From Clostridiaceae bacterium OM02-2AC (GTDB taxonomy: Bacteria; Bacillota_I; Bacilli_A; Erysipelotrichales; Erysipelotrichaceae), in the NCBI GenBank assembly GCA_003481775.1, contig QULU01000015.1, positions 32,825 through 96,824 on the forward strand: a stretch of DNA of 64,000 bases, given 5' to 3'. Both the position numbers and the translations under genes were made by a program. The notes under the pieces were generated by a model. That model was not told where the DNA came from. It saw only the letters and a program-made list of their open reading frames with translations, and did no database searches. This document shows positions 25,087 to 35,188 of this stretch, in pieces; the stretch's first letter is position 1, and each line of letters begins with the position of its first letter.

Positions 25087-26280
25087 TCAATAGATGATAT
25101 GCTCCAGTATTCCCTTCATATATGCAATGGCAATTCCGTAATTCGTCATCGGTATTCCTTCCTGTTTTACCTGCTCGACTCTGGACAGGACATATTTCTT
25201 ATTGAACATACAGGCACCACAGTGGATGATCAAATCATACTCCTGTAAATTCTTTGGAAAATCTGTACCGCTCACAATATCCACCTGCAGGCTGTCTCCA
25301 TATTTCTTCTTCAGCATGGCCGGAATCTTCACACGCCCGATATCTTCTGCAAGAGGAGCATGTGTACAGGCCTCCGCAATAAGTACTTTGCTGTTCGCAT
25401 GCAGCTGATCAATAGCCTTTGCACTCTGGATGAAATATTGAATGTCCCCCTTGTAATTTGCGAATAACACAGAGAACGAGGTTAGTAGACTCTCCTCTGG
25501 TTTTTTTTCATATACAAGAGGAAACACCTGTGAATCCGTAATAATCAGCTTCGGCGGCTTTGCCAGTGCTGAAAGAGCAGCCTCCAGTGTATCGCTTGTA
25601 CAGCTTTGAACAATACATTTATGATCCAGTAAATCTCGAATCGTCTGTACCTGTGGCAGAATCAGTCTGCCTTTGGGAGCCTGTATATCCTGTGGCATAA
25701 CGAGTAATACAAGATCATTTGCTGTAACCAGATGTCCGGTTATGGTTTCTTCCGTAAATTCAGAGGGAAGCAGTCGAATCAGAGCCTGTCGAACTGGCTC
25801 CGCTGCCATATCCTCAGCCGCATTCACAACGAGTATCTCCCCACCTGTTTTTCTTTCCAATTTCTGTATCGTATCCATTGCATGATCCCTGTCAGCTGTA
25901 GCTGCATTCCATATACAGAGAACAGGAATCTGTTTCTCTTTCAATTTTGCATACCATTTCATTTCCCAGGAAATATCTAATTCCCGAAACACGAGAATAG
26001 CGATATCTGTTTTCTGCAATACCTCTTCTGTTTTTTCAACACGCAGTCGGCCAAGCTCCCCCTCATCATCAAAACCAGCCGTATCATAGAACACCACCGG
26101 TCCTATTCCATGAAGCTCCATCGCCTTGCTTACAGGATCTGTGGTAGTCCCCGCAACAGGAGAAACGGTAGAAACCTTCTGCTTCGTAATAGCATTTAAC
26201 AGAGTGGACTTTCCGCTGTTTCGTTTTCCAAATATTCCAATATGCAGACGCACTGCATTGGGTGTATCCTGCATACTCAT
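25087..26280 (-). CDS. hydF: [FeFe]-hydrogenase maturation GTPase HydF
   Basis: A 397-residue scaffold GTPase on which the H-cluster precursor is built before transfer to the hydrogenase. The GTPase domain has FGKRNSGKSTLLN (P-loop), TTTDPV (switch) and DTAGFDD (G3). The Fe-S cluster motif in the C-terminal domain includes HCGACMFNK. I chose the ATG at 26280, which gives the usual MSMQDTPNAVRLHIG beginning and lies 1 nt after the hydG stop; an in-frame start at 26355 would overlap hydG by 74 nt. Translation is probably coupled to hydG. It is the last gene of the operon. Confidence 0.93.
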   Translation of the reverse strand: MSMQDTPNAVRLHIGIFGKRNSGKSTLLNAITKQKVSTVSPVAGTTTDPVSKAMELHGIGPVVFYDTAGFDDEGELGRLRVEKTEEVLQKTDIAILVFRELDISWEMKWYAKLKEKQIPVLCIWNAATADRDHAMDTIQKLERKTGGEILVVNAAEDMAAEPVRQALIRLLPSEFTEETITGHLVTANDLVLLVMPQDIQAPKGRLILPQVQTIRDLLDHKCIVQSCTSDTLEAALSALAKPPKLIITDSQVFPLVYEKKPEESLLTSFSVLFANYKGDIQYFIQSAKAIDQLHANSKVLIAEACTHAPLAEDIGRVKIPAMLKKKYGDSLQVDIVSGTDFPKNLQEYDLIIHCGACMFNKKYVLSRVEQVKQEGIPMTNYGIAIAYMKGILEHIIY

Positions 26281-26281
26281 A

Positions 26282-27700
26282 TCAAAACCGGAAATCCCGT
26301 TTCCCCTCATCGATGGAATGCAGATAGGAGGTACAGGTTTCTCTTGCCTTTTCATTTGGAATATTTAACAGCTCCTGTTCTATTCTGGCACTGCCAAGCT
26401 TTTTGGTATCCTCTTTTGCATAATCATCAAGATACTCCCGCAGTGTCAATAATGCATTTGGATGACAGCAGTTTGCAATCTGCCCGGATTTTACCAGACT
26501 CATAAAGCGGTCCCCTGTTCTACCTTCCCGATAGCAGGCCGTACAGAAGCTTGGAATATAGCCCAGCTTCAGCAGCCAGTTAACCACCTCATCGAGAGTA
26601 CGATTATCACTTACATCAAACTGTGCACTGTTTTCCTCTTCCTTTTCCGGTACTGCATAGCCGCCGACACTGGTGGAAGAAGCACCGGATATCTGTGAAA
26701 TACCAAGGTCAAGAACCTTTTCTCTTGTTTTCTGTGATTCTCTAGTAGAGATAATCATACCGGTGTATGGTACCGCAATCCGTAATACAGCAACGATTTT
26801 GGTAAAGATCTCATCACTGATCGCATTTGTAAATTCATCCGGATTGATATCATCGGCAGGACAGATACGCGGAACACTTATGGTATGAGGTCCTACGCCA
26901 TGCACTGCCTCCAGATGCTCAGCATGCATCAAAAGTCCTACAAAATCATAGCGATACATATTTAAGCCGAACAATACACCGCAGCCTACATCATCAATAC
27001 CGCCCTCCATGGCACGATCCATTGCCTCCGTGTGATAGGCATAATTTGATTTTGGACCATTGGGATGCAGCTGTTCATACGATTCCTTATGATAGGTTTC
27101 CTGAAACAGGATATAGGTACCGATACCGGCATCCTTCAATTTCTTATAATTTTCAACGGTTGTTGCCGCGATATTTACATTTACTCGGCGTATTGCTCCA
27201 TTTTTATGCTTGATACCGTAAATCGTTTTAATGCTTTCCAAAACATAGTCGATCGGTGAATGAACAGGATCCTCTCCTGTTTCCAGAGCAAGGCGCTTAT
27301 GTCCCATATCCTGCAGAGCAATGACCTCCTGCCGAATTTCTTCCTGCGTCAGCTTTTTTCTGCGAATATGCTTGTTCTTATGATGATAGGGACAGTATAC
27401 ACAGCCGTTTACACAATAATTGGAGAGATACAGCGGAGCAAACATGACGATTCGATTGCCATACAGCTTCTGCTTGATCTGCTTTGCCAGCGTAAACATT
27501 TTTTCGTTTTCCTCCGGTAGCTCACATTCCAGTAATACAGCAGCCTCCCTGTGTGTAAGCCCCTTACAATCTTTTGCACGTTCAATCAGGGAGCTGATCA
27601 ATTCCTTATTACGCTTGTTCTCCTGTGCAAAGCGCAGCGTTTCTTTGATTTCCTCATCGTCGATAAATTCCGTCGCTTTCAGTGAATGTTTATTGTACAT
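26282..27700 (-). CDS. hydG: [FeFe]-hydrogenase maturation radical SAM tyrosine lyase HydG
   Basis: A 472-residue radical SAM enzyme that cleaves tyrosine to give CO and cyanide ligands of the H-cluster. The radical SAM cluster motif is NYCVNGCVYCPYHH near residue 90. The C-terminal auxiliary cluster binding site is CTACYREGRTGDRFM (CxxC) near 388. Length is standard. It overlaps the hydE end by 22 nt and is followed by hydF. Confidence 0.95.
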   Translation of the reverse strand: MYNKHSLKATEFIDDEEIKETLRFAQENKRNKELISSLIERAKDCKGLTHREAAVLLECELPEENEKMFTLAKQIKQKLYGNRIVMFAPLYLSNYCVNGCVYCPYHHKNKHIRRKKLTQEEIRQEVIALQDMGHKRLALETGEDPVHSPIDYVLESIKTIYGIKHKNGAIRRVNVNIAATTVENYKKLKDAGIGTYILFQETYHKESYEQLHPNGPKSNYAYHTEAMDRAMEGGIDDVGCGVLFGLNMYRYDFVGLLMHAEHLEAVHGVGPHTISVPRICPADDINPDEFTNAISDEIFTKIVAVLRIAVPYTGMIISTRESQKTREKVLDLGISQISGASSTSVGGYAVPEKEEENSAQFDVSDNRTLDEVVNWLLKLGYIPSFCTACYREGRTGDRFMSLVKSGQIANCCHPNALLTLREYLDDYAKEDTKKLGSARIEQELLNIPNEKARETCTSYLHSIDEGKRDFRF

Positions 27701-28767
27701 ATACGTTTTTCCTCTATCTTTCTTATACTGTCGCCGCGATCTATTACCAGTTCATATCCTATGCGTTTCATACGATTGGACAGACATAATCTGCATTCGG
27801 CTGCTTCATCACCGGTGCAGATTTTATTATCATACAGCATATATTTTTTTCTCACAGCCACCGGACTTAGATTCGGCATGACAACATTGGCACCTGCCAG
27901 AATTCCCTGTTCTCTTCCCTGTGGATCAATCGTACCCAGAGCTGTAGTTGCCGGAAGCAGAACATCCGGCAGTATCAGGCGAATGATGGAAAGCAATGTC
28001 AGTGTCAGCGTGAAGCTGCCGGCCTGCTCATTACAAAACGGTGTATCATGATGCGGAAGAAAAGGTCCGATGCCCACCATTTCCGGCTGCAGTTCCTTCA
28101 TGAAATGCAAGTCCTCCACAATATTCTTTAGCGTCTGTGATGGAGAACCGACCATAATTCCACAGCCGGTTTGAAAACCGATTGCCTTCAAATCCTTCAA
28201 GCACTGCTTACGATGCTCACTGGAAAGCTCTTGCGGATGCAGACATCGGTAATGCTGTGCATTGCTTGTTTCATGTCGCAGCAGGTAGCGATCAGCTCCC
28301 GCATCAAAGTAGCGCTGATAGCTCTCCTTTTCTTTTTCCCCAAGTGACAGTGTAATGGCACAGTCTGGATACTGCTGTTTTATATCGGTTATGATTTCAA
28401 TGAGTTTCTCATCCGTATAATACCCGTCCTCTCCGGACTGCAGGACAAAGGTGCGAAAGCCCAATCCATAGCCTTCCTTACAGCAGGCAAGTATGTCTTC
28501 TTTTTCCAGACGGTATCTTTGCGCACGGGTATTGCTGCGGCGGATACCGCAGTAATAACAGTCATTGCGGCAGTAATTGCTAAATTCTATCAGTCCGCGG
28601 GTATAGACCTTATTTCCATAATATCTGTGCGCTGTTTTTCTTGCATACGCAGCAAGCTGACTACGTAAGAAAGCATCCTCGTGATGAGCAAGCAGTTCCA
28701 GAAATTCTTCATCCCGCAGCCATCCACTCTTATACAGCTTTTCCATCAGAAATCCGTAATCAGCCAT
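27679..28767 (-). CDS. hydE: [FeFe]-hydrogenase maturation radical SAM enzyme HydE
   Basis: A 362-residue radical SAM protein, the third H-cluster maturase. The cluster motif is SNYCRNDCYYCGIRRSN (CxxxCxxC) near residue 68. The later part has the MVGIGPFLPHHDTPF motif of the HydE/PylB family. The start ATG overlaps the end of the regulator gene by 8 nt (ATGGCTGA), so translation is coupled. No hydrogenase structural gene is in the window. Confidence 0.94.
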   Translation of the reverse strand: MADYGFLMEKLYKSGWLRDEEFLELLAHHEDAFLRSQLAAYARKTAHRYYGNKVYTRGLIEFSNYCRNDCYYCGIRRSNTRAQRYRLEKEDILACCKEGYGLGFRTFVLQSGEDGYYTDEKLIEIITDIKQQYPDCAITLSLGEKEKESYQRYFDAGADRYLLRHETSNAQHYRCLHPQELSSEHRKQCLKDLKAIGFQTGCGIMVGSPSQTLKNIVEDLHFMKELQPEMVGIGPFLPHHDTPFCNEQAGSFTLTLTLLSIIRLILPDVLLPATTALGTIDPQGREQGILAGANVVMPNLSPVAVRKKYMLYDNKICTGDEAAECRLCLSNRMKRIGYELVIDRGDSIRKIEEKRICTINIH

Positions 28768-29023
28768 CCGTTTTCTCCATCACATTGGAATACAGTGCCT
28801 TTGTACTGACACCCTCCAGCTTTCCAAGCTTTCCGGATAAAGCAGAAATCACAGGCTGTGGCGCGTCCATAATGATACTGATTACCGAAATTTTTCTTTT
28901 TTGATACGGTACTCCCATACGTCCGAGAATATATTGTGCATATTCATGAAGTATGGAATTGATTTTCTCTGCAGATTCCGTATTTTCTACAATGATGCCG
29001 ATAACAGCTACTCTTGTTTCCAT
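28760..29023 (-). CDS. TM1266-family iron-only hydrogenase system regulator
   Basis: An 87-residue ACT/NikR-C-like protein (RVAVIGIIVENTESAEKINS, then VISIIMDAPQPVISALSGKLG) matching the iron-only hydrogenase system regulator family, which is found next to hydEFG in Clostridia. It has no DNA-binding domain of its own; the family is assumed to sense redox or metal state. It is the first gene of the operon, after a strong TAGGAGG site, and lies just downstream of an attenuator-like leader. Confidence 0.9.
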   Translation of the reverse strand: METRVAVIGIIVENTESAEKINSILHEYAQYILGRMGVPYQKRKISVISIIMDAPQPVISALSGKLGKLEGVSTKALYSNVMEKTDG

Positions 29024-29038
29024 ATGATCCTCCTAACA

Positions 29039-29187
29039 TAAAAAAATTCTTGTCCGAAAAAACAAGAATACAGTAAAAAAACTATTTGCATTCCCGTCTT
29101 TTTCCTCAGGCTGTTCCTTTAGAAGCAGATCGTCAGCGATCGATGTTTGATGTTTACAGTCAGATTTACTTTCCGCTCACTTCAACA
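29039..29187 (-). promoter_or_regulatory. Attenuator-like structured leader of the hyd operon
   Basis: The leader of about 165 nt between the promoter and the first gene contains, on the minus strand, an intrinsic terminator: ATTCTTGT / ACAAGAAT (29062-29069 with 29046-29053) followed by a T-run. Its 5' arm can pair instead with an upstream segment: GAATGCA (29087-29093) with TGTATTC (29066-29072), which would prevent terminator formation. Upstream is a small hairpin GATCG-CTGA-CGATC. This is the organisation of a riboswitch or protein-controlled attenuator. I recognise no known riboswitch class. Confidence 0.6.
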
Positions 29188-29193
29188 CCTTGA

Positions 29194-29222
29194 TTATAGC
29201 ACCTTGTTTATTTGTTCACAAG
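29194..29222 (-). promoter_or_regulatory. Promoter of hyd operon overlapped by a Rex-like box
   Basis: Minus strand: TTGTGA (29217-29222), 17-nt spacer, TGC-TATAAT (29194-29199). Within it the 18-mer TTGTGAACAAATAAACAA (29205-29222) matches the Rex site TTGTKAAnnnnTTMACAA at all but one position, covering the -35 and spacer. A Rex repressor would sense NADH/NAD and control hydrogenase maturation. Confidence 0.65.
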
Positions 29223-29384
29223 CAATATGGTGCGGCTATTAAAAAAAATGTAACCCTTTATTTATAAAATTATGTATAGGATACAAAGCATCTGTCAATC
29301 CTCAGCCTTTCACAATTGATTCATAAGAAAAATACACCGTTATTATGTTCATTTGTTTCTATATATGTTTTCATATGTTTTCCT

Positions 29385-31274
29385 TCATATATGCTGTAAA
29401 AGAATTTCAATAAATTCATAATAGGATTTTGCTTTTAGTAATTCTTCCAGCTGCATATCTTCCATCAATACAGATGATAGAAATTCATATAATTCAATAA
29501 ACAGCTTTTTATCCTGATCATTAATAGCGATGAGTATAATCAAATGTACCTTACGGCTTCCCCAAAGTACCGGCTCCTTATTCAAGACAATATTCATACA
29601 GGTTTGTATTGCATTCATTTTTGTCGCATGCGGGATAGCAACAGAATGAAATGAGGTACTGGATAAATTTTCTCTTTCCTGGACATCATGTTCAAAAAAT
29701 TCTTTCACCATTCCAGCTTCATACAGCTGCTTTGACATTACATGAATTGCCTCCTCCCTGCTTTGAAAGCTTGCATTTTTCTTAAATAGAGACGGCTTTG
29801 TATATTCCATTAGGATGGATTGAAATTTCTGTTTCTTTTTCTCAATCAACAGACGATCCATCAGCAGCTGCACCTTTCTTTGGTCTGCCTTATTGAAAAA
29901 CGGTGTAATGATAACCTTTGGCATATCCAGTTTTCTATCAATCGAAACCGTAGTTAAAATAAAATCAGCTGTATTCGTGATATCTTCTTCGTTGGTAATA
30001 ATATTTTTTATGTCAGCATCCTTACGAAAAACAGATACAATTCGATCAGATAAGGAAATATCAAGATCATAATATTGTGGAAATAACAGAATAAAAGATA
30101 GCTTATGCTTCTCGTTATTATGATTTTCATAGACACTTCCAATATGAAATGCCAGATATGCTATTTCATCGTCATTGATAATATAACCTGTTTCTCTTTT
30201 AATAATGTGAGAAATATTCACAGCATAATCATAAATCAGCGGACATTTGTTCCGTATATTTTCAGTAAGTGGATTCTGCGTAAAAAAACTGTTTTGACAA
30301 CGAATAAGAAGTCCATTCATATGAAGTGTAAATCGATAAATAAAATTCTTATCGGACAGATCCAGAAAATAGTTTTCACTCATTTCACGGATAATGCGTT
30401 CTGTTATATCCGAGCATTCTTTGGTAACAAGATTTTTTAATTCATGATCTCTGAAGTTTGTATTGATGGCACTTCCGATAACCAGCAATGTTAACTCATA
30501 TAATTCGCTGTCATTAAAATGCAATTCATAATGCTCTTCTAGGGATGCTATAATCTCTTCTGTCAACTTGAATTCATGCTGCTTAATTTGAAATAATTTT
30601 TCAGGCTTCTCCATGTATTCATATTCATGATCGATTCTATCCATTGCAATGATAATATACAAAATTAAGTTTATCATGGAGTAATCATTGATATAAAAAT
30701 GATATTTCCGGAATATCTCTTTCAAAACATATTGGATAAATTCTACATTATACTGCGGGTATGATTTCTGAATAAATCCCATATTCATGAATTTATCACT
30801 GGATTCCTCATACAGAAGTGTACGAACCATCTTTCTTTTATTCTTTTCGAGCCCTTCCAAATAGATATCATCCCCACACTGTACCAGCTTCAAATCGCAT
30901 TCATACAATTTTTTACCGACTCTTTTCAAATCAAGCTTTAATGTGGACTCACTGATATAGAGCTCATCTGCAAGGTCATGAATGTTAATTTTTTCCTGAT
31001 TGAAATCAATCAGCTGTTTTATGATATACTTTGTTCGTTCATAGGGTGTTTGCGGTAACTGTTCCTTGAATAAGACTTCAACCTCGATATCCTCCCTGAG
31101 CTTATATCCCAGGTTGGAAGATAAAATAATCTGTCTGCCTGTATCCATATTTATATCCGCAACATATTTACGTAATGTGCGAATGGAGCAGTCAAGCTCA
31201 GCAGCTAGCTTTTTTGAAGACTTCCAAAATGTGGTATCAAGAAATTTCAACAAATATCGCTGATTCTCCGTCAT
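29385..31274 (-). CDS. PRD-containing transcriptional regulator with EIIB and EIIA domains
   Basis: A 629-residue MtlR/LicR-like activator. HTH modules lie at residues 8-60 (KLAAELDCSIRTLRKYVADI) and 85-140 (ADELYISESTLKLDLKRVG). PRD1 and PRD2 follow at about 170-390 and an EIIB-like domain at about 395-475. The C-terminal EIIA domain carries the phosphorylatable histidine in SVAIPHATKM. Start is ATG 31274 after GGAGGA; the first in-frame codon, GTG at 31292, lacks a site. It is divergent from the GH1-PTS operon and probably binds the inverted repeat at 31354-31376. Confidence 0.87.
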   Translation of the reverse strand: MTENQRYLLKFLDTTFWKSSKKLAAELDCSIRTLRKYVADINMDTGRQIILSSNLGYKLREDIEVEVLFKEQLPQTPYERTKYIIKQLIDFNQEKINIHDLADELYISESTLKLDLKRVGKKLYECDLKLVQCGDDIYLEGLEKNKRKMVRTLLYEESSDKFMNMGFIQKSYPQYNVEFIQYVLKEIFRKYHFYINDYSMINLILYIIIAMDRIDHEYEYMEKPEKLFQIKQHEFKLTEEIIASLEEHYELHFNDSELYELTLLVIGSAINTNFRDHELKNLVTKECSDITERIIREMSENYFLDLSDKNFIYRFTLHMNGLLIRCQNSFFTQNPLTENIRNKCPLIYDYAVNISHIIKRETGYIINDDEIAYLAFHIGSVYENHNNEKHKLSFILLFPQYYDLDISLSDRIVSVFRKDADIKNIITNEEDITNTADFILTTVSIDRKLDMPKVIITPFFNKADQRKVQLLMDRLLIEKKKQKFQSILMEYTKPSLFKKNASFQSREEAIHVMSKQLYEAGMVKEFFEHDVQERENLSSTSFHSVAIPHATKMNAIQTCMNIVLNKEPVLWGSRKVHLIILIAINDQDKKLFIELYEFLSSVLMEDMQLEELLKAKSYYEFIEILLQHI

Positions 31275-31353
31275 AGTATCCTCCTGCTCCACCGCATACC
31301 ATATTCTCCGCCATATATATTATCCCATAAAATATATAAAAATGCAATCATTG

Positions 31354-31376
31354 AAATGCACAGCAGGTGTGCATTT
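31354..31376. promoter_or_regulatory. Operator-like inverted repeat of the GH1-PTS promoter
   Basis: AAATGCAC and GTGCATTT form perfect 8-bp arms around a 7-nt spacer, 7 nt upstream of the -35 of the rightward promoter. Position and symmetry fit an activator site for the divergent PRD regulator. Confidence 0.5.
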
Positions 31377-31382
31377 TCTTAT

Positions 31383-32900
<1,518 letters not shown>

Positions 32901-32901
<1 letters not shown>

Positions 32902-33227
32902 TGAAAAAGCTTACCATTATGCTATGCTGTGGTGCAGGTATGTCCAGCGGGTTTCTGGCACAGAAGACCCGACAGGCTGCGAAAAAACAGGGAATTGAAG
33001 TAAGGGTGGACGCAAGAAGTGAAAGTGCTGTGGAGCAATATGCGGAAGATATAGATGTTCTTCTAATAGGACCACATTGCGCATCATCATTTAAAAGTCT
33101 GTCTGAAGTATGCAGGGAAAATCAGATTTCCATCGCAATGATACCCTCTGATATTTATTCCAATCTGGACGGCGCCGGAATCCTTGCACTGGCATTTGAA
33201 ATTTACAGGAAGGAGCATACCTTATGA
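32901..33227 (+). CDS. Lactose/cellobiose-family PTS IIB component
   Basis: A 108-residue cytosolic EIIB of the CelA type. The phospho-cysteine is in the loop LCCGAGMSSGFLA (Cys9/Cys10, by family Cys10). It is coupled to the GH1 gene upstream and to IIC downstream (ATGA overlap). Confidence 0.92.
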
Positions 33228-34453
33228 AAAAAATTATGTTATGGATTACAGATAAATTTGCACCAAAAATGAATAAGGTGGTGGAAAATCCATGGGTTGC
33301 TGCTGTAGCCGGATCCATGATGAAGGGGCTGCCCTTTATTCTTGCAGGCTCCCTGATTTCCTTCTACAATGTATTTCGTTCCTATGTTTCAGCGCTTCCG
33401 GACTTGGGTAAGGTTGCGGATTTCAGCTTTGGATTTATCAGTATTTTTCTCGCCTTTCTTGTCGCAAACCAGTGTATGGAAAAAAAGAAGCTCAGTCGTT
33501 ATACCATTGTTGCCGGATTGATTTCAATCGCTGTATTTGTCATGTTCTCTATGCCAGAGTTCAATGAGCAGGGAGAAATCATTCTTACGTTTAACCGTAT
33601 GGGGGCAACCGGTATGCTTGTAGCTATGCTAGTCGGCTTATTTACAGGATGTATATTCAATTTATACTCTAAATTACATATACTTGAAAATAACGTAACT
33701 ATTCCTGATTTTGTAACGGAATGGATTAATAATCTGATTCCTATCCTATGTATTCTATTGATTTCCACCACCATTGTTTTTACCATTCAATTTGATATCT
33801 TTGATTTCATCTTATCCTTATTCTCACCGTTGCAGAATTTTGGACAAACACTGCCCGGCTTTGTTCTCATCTGTCTTATCCCTGCTGTATTGTATACATT
33901 AGGTGTTTCCAACTGGCTGTTCTATGCCGCCAGTCTACCTATCTTTATGGCCGGTATTCAGGGAAATATTGAAGCGGTTGCCGCTGGAAAAGAGGCTGTG
34001 AATATTGTTACATCTGAAACTGTATTTACAGCTGCTTTGATTACTATGGGTGGTATGGGAGCTACACTTCCGTTAAATGTCATGATGATGTTTTCAAAAG
34101 CAAAAAAATTAAAGGTCATGGGAAGAATCTGTATTGGTCCATCTATCTTTAATATAAATGAACCTCTTGTATTTGGTGCACCTATCGCCTTTAATCCGAT
34201 CATGATGGTGCCTTTCTGGCTCAACTCAATTGCAGGACCTGTTATCATCTGGTTCTCTATGCGCCTGGATCTGTTAAATATTCCTTACCGTATGATGCAG
34301 ATTGGGCAGATTCCCGCACCATTTTCCAGTGTTATGATAACGGAGGATATGCGAGCTGTGATTGTGTATATCATTTTATTTGCAGTATATTATATAATCT
34401 GGTTACCGTTTTTCAAAGTCTATGAGGTTCAATGCCTAAATGAAGGAGAATAA
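33224..34453 (+). CDS. Lactose/cellobiose-family PTS IIC permease
   Basis: A 409-residue integral membrane permease of the CelB type with about ten hydrophobic helices. Typical motifs are FVLICLIPAVLYTLGVSNW near residue 218 and the NEPLVFGAPIAFNP loop near 310. It is slightly shorter than many family members (about 430-450), mainly in the loops. It translocates and phosphorylates the beta-glycoside with IIA and IIB. Confidence 0.93.
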   Translation: MKKIMLWITDKFAPKMNKVVENPWVAAVAGSMMKGLPFILAGSLISFYNVFRSYVSALPDLGKVADFSFGFISIFLAFLVANQCMEKKKLSRYTIVAGLISIAVFVMFSMPEFNEQGEIILTFNRMGATGMLVAMLVGLFTGCIFNLYSKLHILENNVTIPDFVTEWINNLIPILCILLISTTIVFTIQFDIFDFILSLFSPLQNFGQTLPGFVLICLIPAVLYTLGVSNWLFYAASLPIFMAGIQGNIEAVAAGKEAVNIVTSETVFTAALITMGGMGATLPLNVMMMFSKAKKLKVMGRICIGPSIFNINEPLVFGAPIAFNPIMMVPFWLNSIAGPVIIWFSMRLDLLNIPYRMMQIGQIPAPFSSVMITEDMRAVIVYIILFAVYYIIWLPFFKVYEVQCLNEGE

Positions 34454-34454
34454 C

Positions 34455-34763
34455 GTGGATACAGAAATTACACAGATAGCCATGCAGATTATCCTGCATG
34501 CTGGTGATGCACGAACACAGCTTGAAAAAGCACTGGGTGAAGCGGAAGATGGAAATTTTCATAAGGTGGATCAGCTGATGGAGGAGGCAAGAGATAATAT
34601 CATCCTTGCACATAATTCACAAACTGCACTTATACAAGAAGAAGCCCGTGGTAATCATCATGAATTCAGTATGCTGTTCACACACGCTCAGGATACCATG
34701 ATGACAATTCAGTGTGAATTAAGAATAGCACAGCATATTATAAAAATATTACGACGTCTTTAA
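34455..34763 (+). CDS. Lactose/cellobiose-family PTS IIA component
   Basis: A 102-residue helical EIIA. The family start TQIAMQIILHAGDAR is followed by the phosphorylated histidine in LLFTHAQD-like context (MLFTHAQDTMM). I chose GTG at 34455, 6 nt after AAGGAGAA, rather than the ATG at 34440, which lies inside IIC with no site. It ends the GH1-PTS operon at the terminator 34767-34804. Confidence 0.88.
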   Translation: MDTEITQIAMQIILHAGDARTQLEKALGEAEDGNFHKVDQLMEEARDNIILAHNSQTALIQEEARGNHHEFSMLFTHAQDTMMTIQCELRIAQHIIKILRRL

Positions 34764-34766
34764 TAG

Positions 34767-34804
34767 AAAAAAGCCATATGATTGTGAAGCCTATGGCTTT
34801 TTTT
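34767..34804 (+). terminator. Terminator of the GH1-PTS operon
   Basis: AAAAAAGCCAT / ATGGCTTTTTT arms (34767-34777 and 34793-34803), directly after the IIA stop. Confidence 0.92.
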
Positions 34805-35038
34805 CTGAAATCTCTTAATCTTATTTATATTCCAACACAATAATATCGTGAGAGCCTTATGAATGCTGTGATGTTAAGCTCTTTTCATCATTTCTGCCAT
34901 AAGCTTTTCTCCTTGTATAACACAAATTGTGATATACAAATTGTCCTTGTTTATAGGTATCTGACACAATACTCTATTATAATATGGAGGTTCGTTATGA
35001 AAATAGAGGCAAACCCCCGAAATATTAGCTGTACACCT
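34805..35038. other. Gene-free spacer
   Basis: About 230 bp, AT-rich, between the IIA terminator and the MITE. It holds a short ORF (34997) listed separately. Nothing else convincing is seen. Confidence 0.6.
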
Positions 35039-35071
35039 CTTATGGAGTTACGATTCACAGCCAATTCATAA
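34997..35071 (+). CDS. Possible 24-residue ORF, extended into the MITE
   Basis: ATG at 34997 is preceded by TATGGAGG at a good distance and by TATAAT-like bases. The ORF runs MKIEANPRNISCTP and ends at a TAA inside the left end of the 141-bp element. Removing the element would extend the frame to 32 residues antisense to the activase 3' end. It may be no more than a chance frame. Confidence 0.25.
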   Translation: MKIEANPRNISCTPLMELRFTANS

Positions 35072-35187
35072 ATATGTGATTTACGTATGAACTATTAGAA
35101 TATGGGGCTAATGTAGCAGGTCCTATATTTTCATTTATTCTCATATGCTGATCCTTCTCTATGTTTCAAAGGGCTGTGAATCGTAAC
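35047..35187. mobile_element. 141-bp MITE with 16-bp inverted ends and 8-bp target duplication
   Basis: The ends GTTACGATTCACAGCC (35047-35062) and GGCTGTGAATCGTAAC (35172-35187) are perfect inverted repeats. They are flanked on both sides by the direct repeat CTTATGGA (35039-35046 and 35188-35195), the sign of a transposition that duplicates 8 bp. The interior of 109 bp has no coding capacity, so it is a non-autonomous element. The right copy of the target includes the stop codon of the activase gene, which is preserved. The parent insertion sequence is not in the window. Confidence 0.88.
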
Positions 35188-35188
35188 C

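Noticed and set aside
35047..35187. The inverted repeat at 35.05-35.19 kb as a long-range terminator of the activase operon
   Set aside because: The 109-nt interior, absence of a T-run and the flanking 8-bp direct repeats fit a transposon much better.
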